DNA from: CAIYTF01 sp963664845
Lineage (GTDB): Bacteria > Bacteroidota > Ignavibacteria > Ignavibacteriales > Ignavibacteriaceae
Direction of reading: 5' to 3'
DNA: 64,000 nucleotides
Assembly: GCA_963664845.1 (NCBI GenBank)
Contig: OY761615.1
Location: 1,612,001 to 1,676,000 of the forward strand
The notes below the pieces were generated by a model. That model was not told where the DNA came from. It saw only the letters and a program-made list of their open reading frames with translations, and did no database searches. Made by a program: the position numbers and the translations under genes. This document shows positions 62,836 to 64,000 of the stretch, one piece after another (positions within the stretch are counted from its first letter, which is position 1; every line of letters begins with the position of its first letter).

Positions 62836-64000
62836 TTATAATGTTTTATATTTTGCAATCGTTGCTGTTCTATGTGCAAGATCGCTAAGCAGCGAGTTAT
62901 CGTAACCGGAAAGGCTGCTTCGTATCTTATTGTTAAGTGGTGCAATCCATTTTGCGGGGAGCTTTTTGGCGCCAAGCATTGTTCCCAACACGGATCCCAC
63001 CGTTGCACCGTTGCTGTCCGTATCCCAACCACCCATCACCACATTGCATATCCCCTTTTCAAAATCACCATTCGAGGAAAGCAGTGCTGCAATTGCAAGG
63101 GCGGCGTTATTAATTGTGTGAACCCAGTGGTATTTACCAAACTCATTATATAATATATCTACGGTATCATCCCATAATTGTTCACGCACCGGCAGCGAGA
63201 AAACAAAATTGACTGCATCCGCAAATTTTGACTGAGAAGGAATATATGTCAACGCTTCAGCCAATACGTCAGTCATGCGCTCATATTTAAATGCTGCCGC
63301 AATTGCGGCTGCGAAAAATATTTCGCCATAAATACCGTTACGGACATGGCTTAACCGGGCGTCCCGCCAGGCAAATTGAGCGGCAGCCGAAGGTTGCGCC
63401 GGTGATATCCAGCCCCACAGATCGGCACGGATTTGCGCCCCGATCCATTCACGATAAGGATTTCTCACCGTTGCCGTCTCAGGTGGCTGCAGACCATTAA
63501 GATGATTGACATAAGCAACTCTCTCGGCGGTAAAGGTAGAGAGCACAGGCAACATACTCATCCATTGTGCGATGACGTCCTGTGTGGTGAATCCTGTTCC
63601 AAATTGCTCCATAACCGATAAGTTGATCATCGGATAATTCATGTCATCATCTTCCGGCATACAGATAATATTTTCTTTTAAGCTTTCCCTGCCGCTGTGT
63701 CTGTTCCATGGGTATTTTTTTAGCAACTCTCCGGGTATCTCGTTTTCAGTTATATACGCAGAAAGTGGCCAGGTGTTGTTGGATGTGAGCAATTCCTTAA
63801 TTCCGGGGCGTGGTGTCTTTTCAACTGGTTTGCCAAGCAGGCAGCCGGCACTCCGCCCAAGCCAACCACCTAATATTCTATCTTCAACATATGCCGCAGT
63901 AAATGAAGGAACAGGGTCCTCCCCAAATGCTGATTGTTCAAGTATTCCATTCCAATCTGACGGCTCCCGTTGATTGTTGAGTGCACCTGATTGCAGCGCT
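62836..64000 (-). CDS. ADP-ribosylglycohydrolase-family protein (second), start beyond window
   Basis: The frame remains open to the right edge. An apparent TTG start at 63792 is internal, since the domain opening EDRILGGWLGRSAGCLLGKP lies upstream of it (about 63845-63905). The first metal motif appears as PEDDDMNY, the form found in the longer subfamily (usually DDDTNY; Met here replaces Thr). The C-terminal motif GGWDTDSNGATVGSVLG is intact. The product is over 380 residues. Subfamily members are frequent in bacteria with large glycan-degradation repertoires but have no settled substrate. Translationally close (13 nt) to the first homologue; the two may form a complex or act on related ribosides. 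Confidence 0.85.
   Translation of the reverse strand, partial: ALQSGALNNQREPSDWNGILEQSAFGEDPVPSFTAAYVEDRILGGWLGRSAGCLLGKPVEKTPRPGIKELLTSNNTWPLSAYITENEIPGELLKKYPWNRHSGRESLKENIICMPEDDDMNYPMINLSVMEQFGTGFTTQDVIAQWMSMLPVLSTFTAERVAYVNHLNGLQPPETATVRNPYREWIGAQIRADLWGWISPAQPSAAAQFAWRDARLSHVRNGIYGEIFFAAAIAAAFKYERMTDVLAEALTYIPSQSKFADAVNFVFSLPVREQLWDDTVDILYNEFGKYHWVHTINNAALAIAALLSSNGDFEKGICNVVMGGWDTDSNGATVGSVLGTMLGAKKLPAKWIAPLNNKIRSSLSGYDNSLLSDLAHRTATIAKYKTL

Noticed and set aside
63792..63999. TTG at 63792 as the start of the second ADP-ribosylglycohydrolase gene
   Set aside because: The frame continues upstream with the conserved domain opening (ILGGWLGRSAGCLLGKP), so the real start is outside the window.

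Overview
The window looks like a chromosomal segment of an FCB-group bacterium, most likely Ignavibacteria or a close relative. Secreted proteins end in type IX secretion (T9SS) type-A sorting domains that carry the NYPNPFNP motif. There is a PorV-like protein, a TonB receptor with a carboxypeptidase-regulatory-like N-terminus, and a hybrid Reg_prop/Y_Y_Y sensor kinase. Several candidate promoters fit the Bacteroidetes -33 TTG / -7 TAnnTTTG pattern. I saw no rRNA, tRNA, CRISPR array or intact insertion sequence. The content is dominated by glycan harvesting and amino-sugar catabolism.

Layout. Positions 1-6.7 kb (minus): a secreted GH13 alpha-amylase (cut by the window edge) and a large T9SS beta-rich protein that share an N-terminal module. 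7.3-9.7 kb: a LytS-type kinase, a small plus-strand pair (unknown protein and DUF1858/DUF2249 protein) behind a Crp/Fnr-like palindrome, and a 42-residue Lys-rich protein. 10.1-25.9 kb (minus): a probable operon of nine genes, in transcription order a NagB/PIG-L fusion, a secreted propeller/dockerin-like protein, an ion-type permease, a HyuA-like protein, a short FAD-oxidoreductase homologue, NanE, an FAD oxidoreductase, a HAD phosphatase and a cytoplasmic GH38 alpha-mannosidase, closed by a strong intrinsic terminator at 10136-10175. 26.2-30 kb: a LuxR-type response regulator and its propeller sensor kinase. 30.3-34.8 kb: a GH94 phosphorylase, a CBM9-like protein and a ROK kinase. 34.8-48.7 kb (minus): a surface locus of TonB receptor, T9SS protein, PorV-like protein, two outer-membrane barrels, two GHL10 hydrolases, a propeller and a phosphodiester glycosidase. 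49.5-56.2 kb: another T9SS beta-helix-like protein, a phosphohexomutase and a PAS-type chemoreceptor. 56.2-57.2 kb: a decayed kilobase with two broken small genes. 57.2-60 kb: citrate lyase with CitD fused to CitE, then CitF. 60-64 kb: an esterase, a TerC-family protein and two ADP-ribosylglycohydrolase homologues.

The most informative non-coding signal is a 19-bp motif present three times (26054-26072, 48871-48889, 52669-52687). Each copy lies upstream of a minus-strand transcription unit. On that strand each is followed, exactly 19 nt later, by GAA(A/T)TTTG, a Bacteroidetes-like -7 box. The motif holds an imperfect palindrome (CTACnTnATnAnGTAG). It ties the intracellular amino-sugar operon, the TonB/T9SS surface locus and the 976-residue T9SS protein into one candidate regulon, with the adjacent sensor kinase/LuxR regulator pair as the obvious candidate controller (inference).

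Working model (inference): the surface proteins release and import a glycan containing mannose and N-acetyl-hexosamine, possibly phosphodiester-linked. GH38, GH94, the ROK kinase, NanE, the phosphohexomutase and the NagB/PIG-L fusion convert the products to fructose-6-phosphate. The HyuA-like protein, the two FAD-oxidoreductase homologues and the permease suggest an additional unrecognised sugar-derived substrate, perhaps a lactam or sugar acid.
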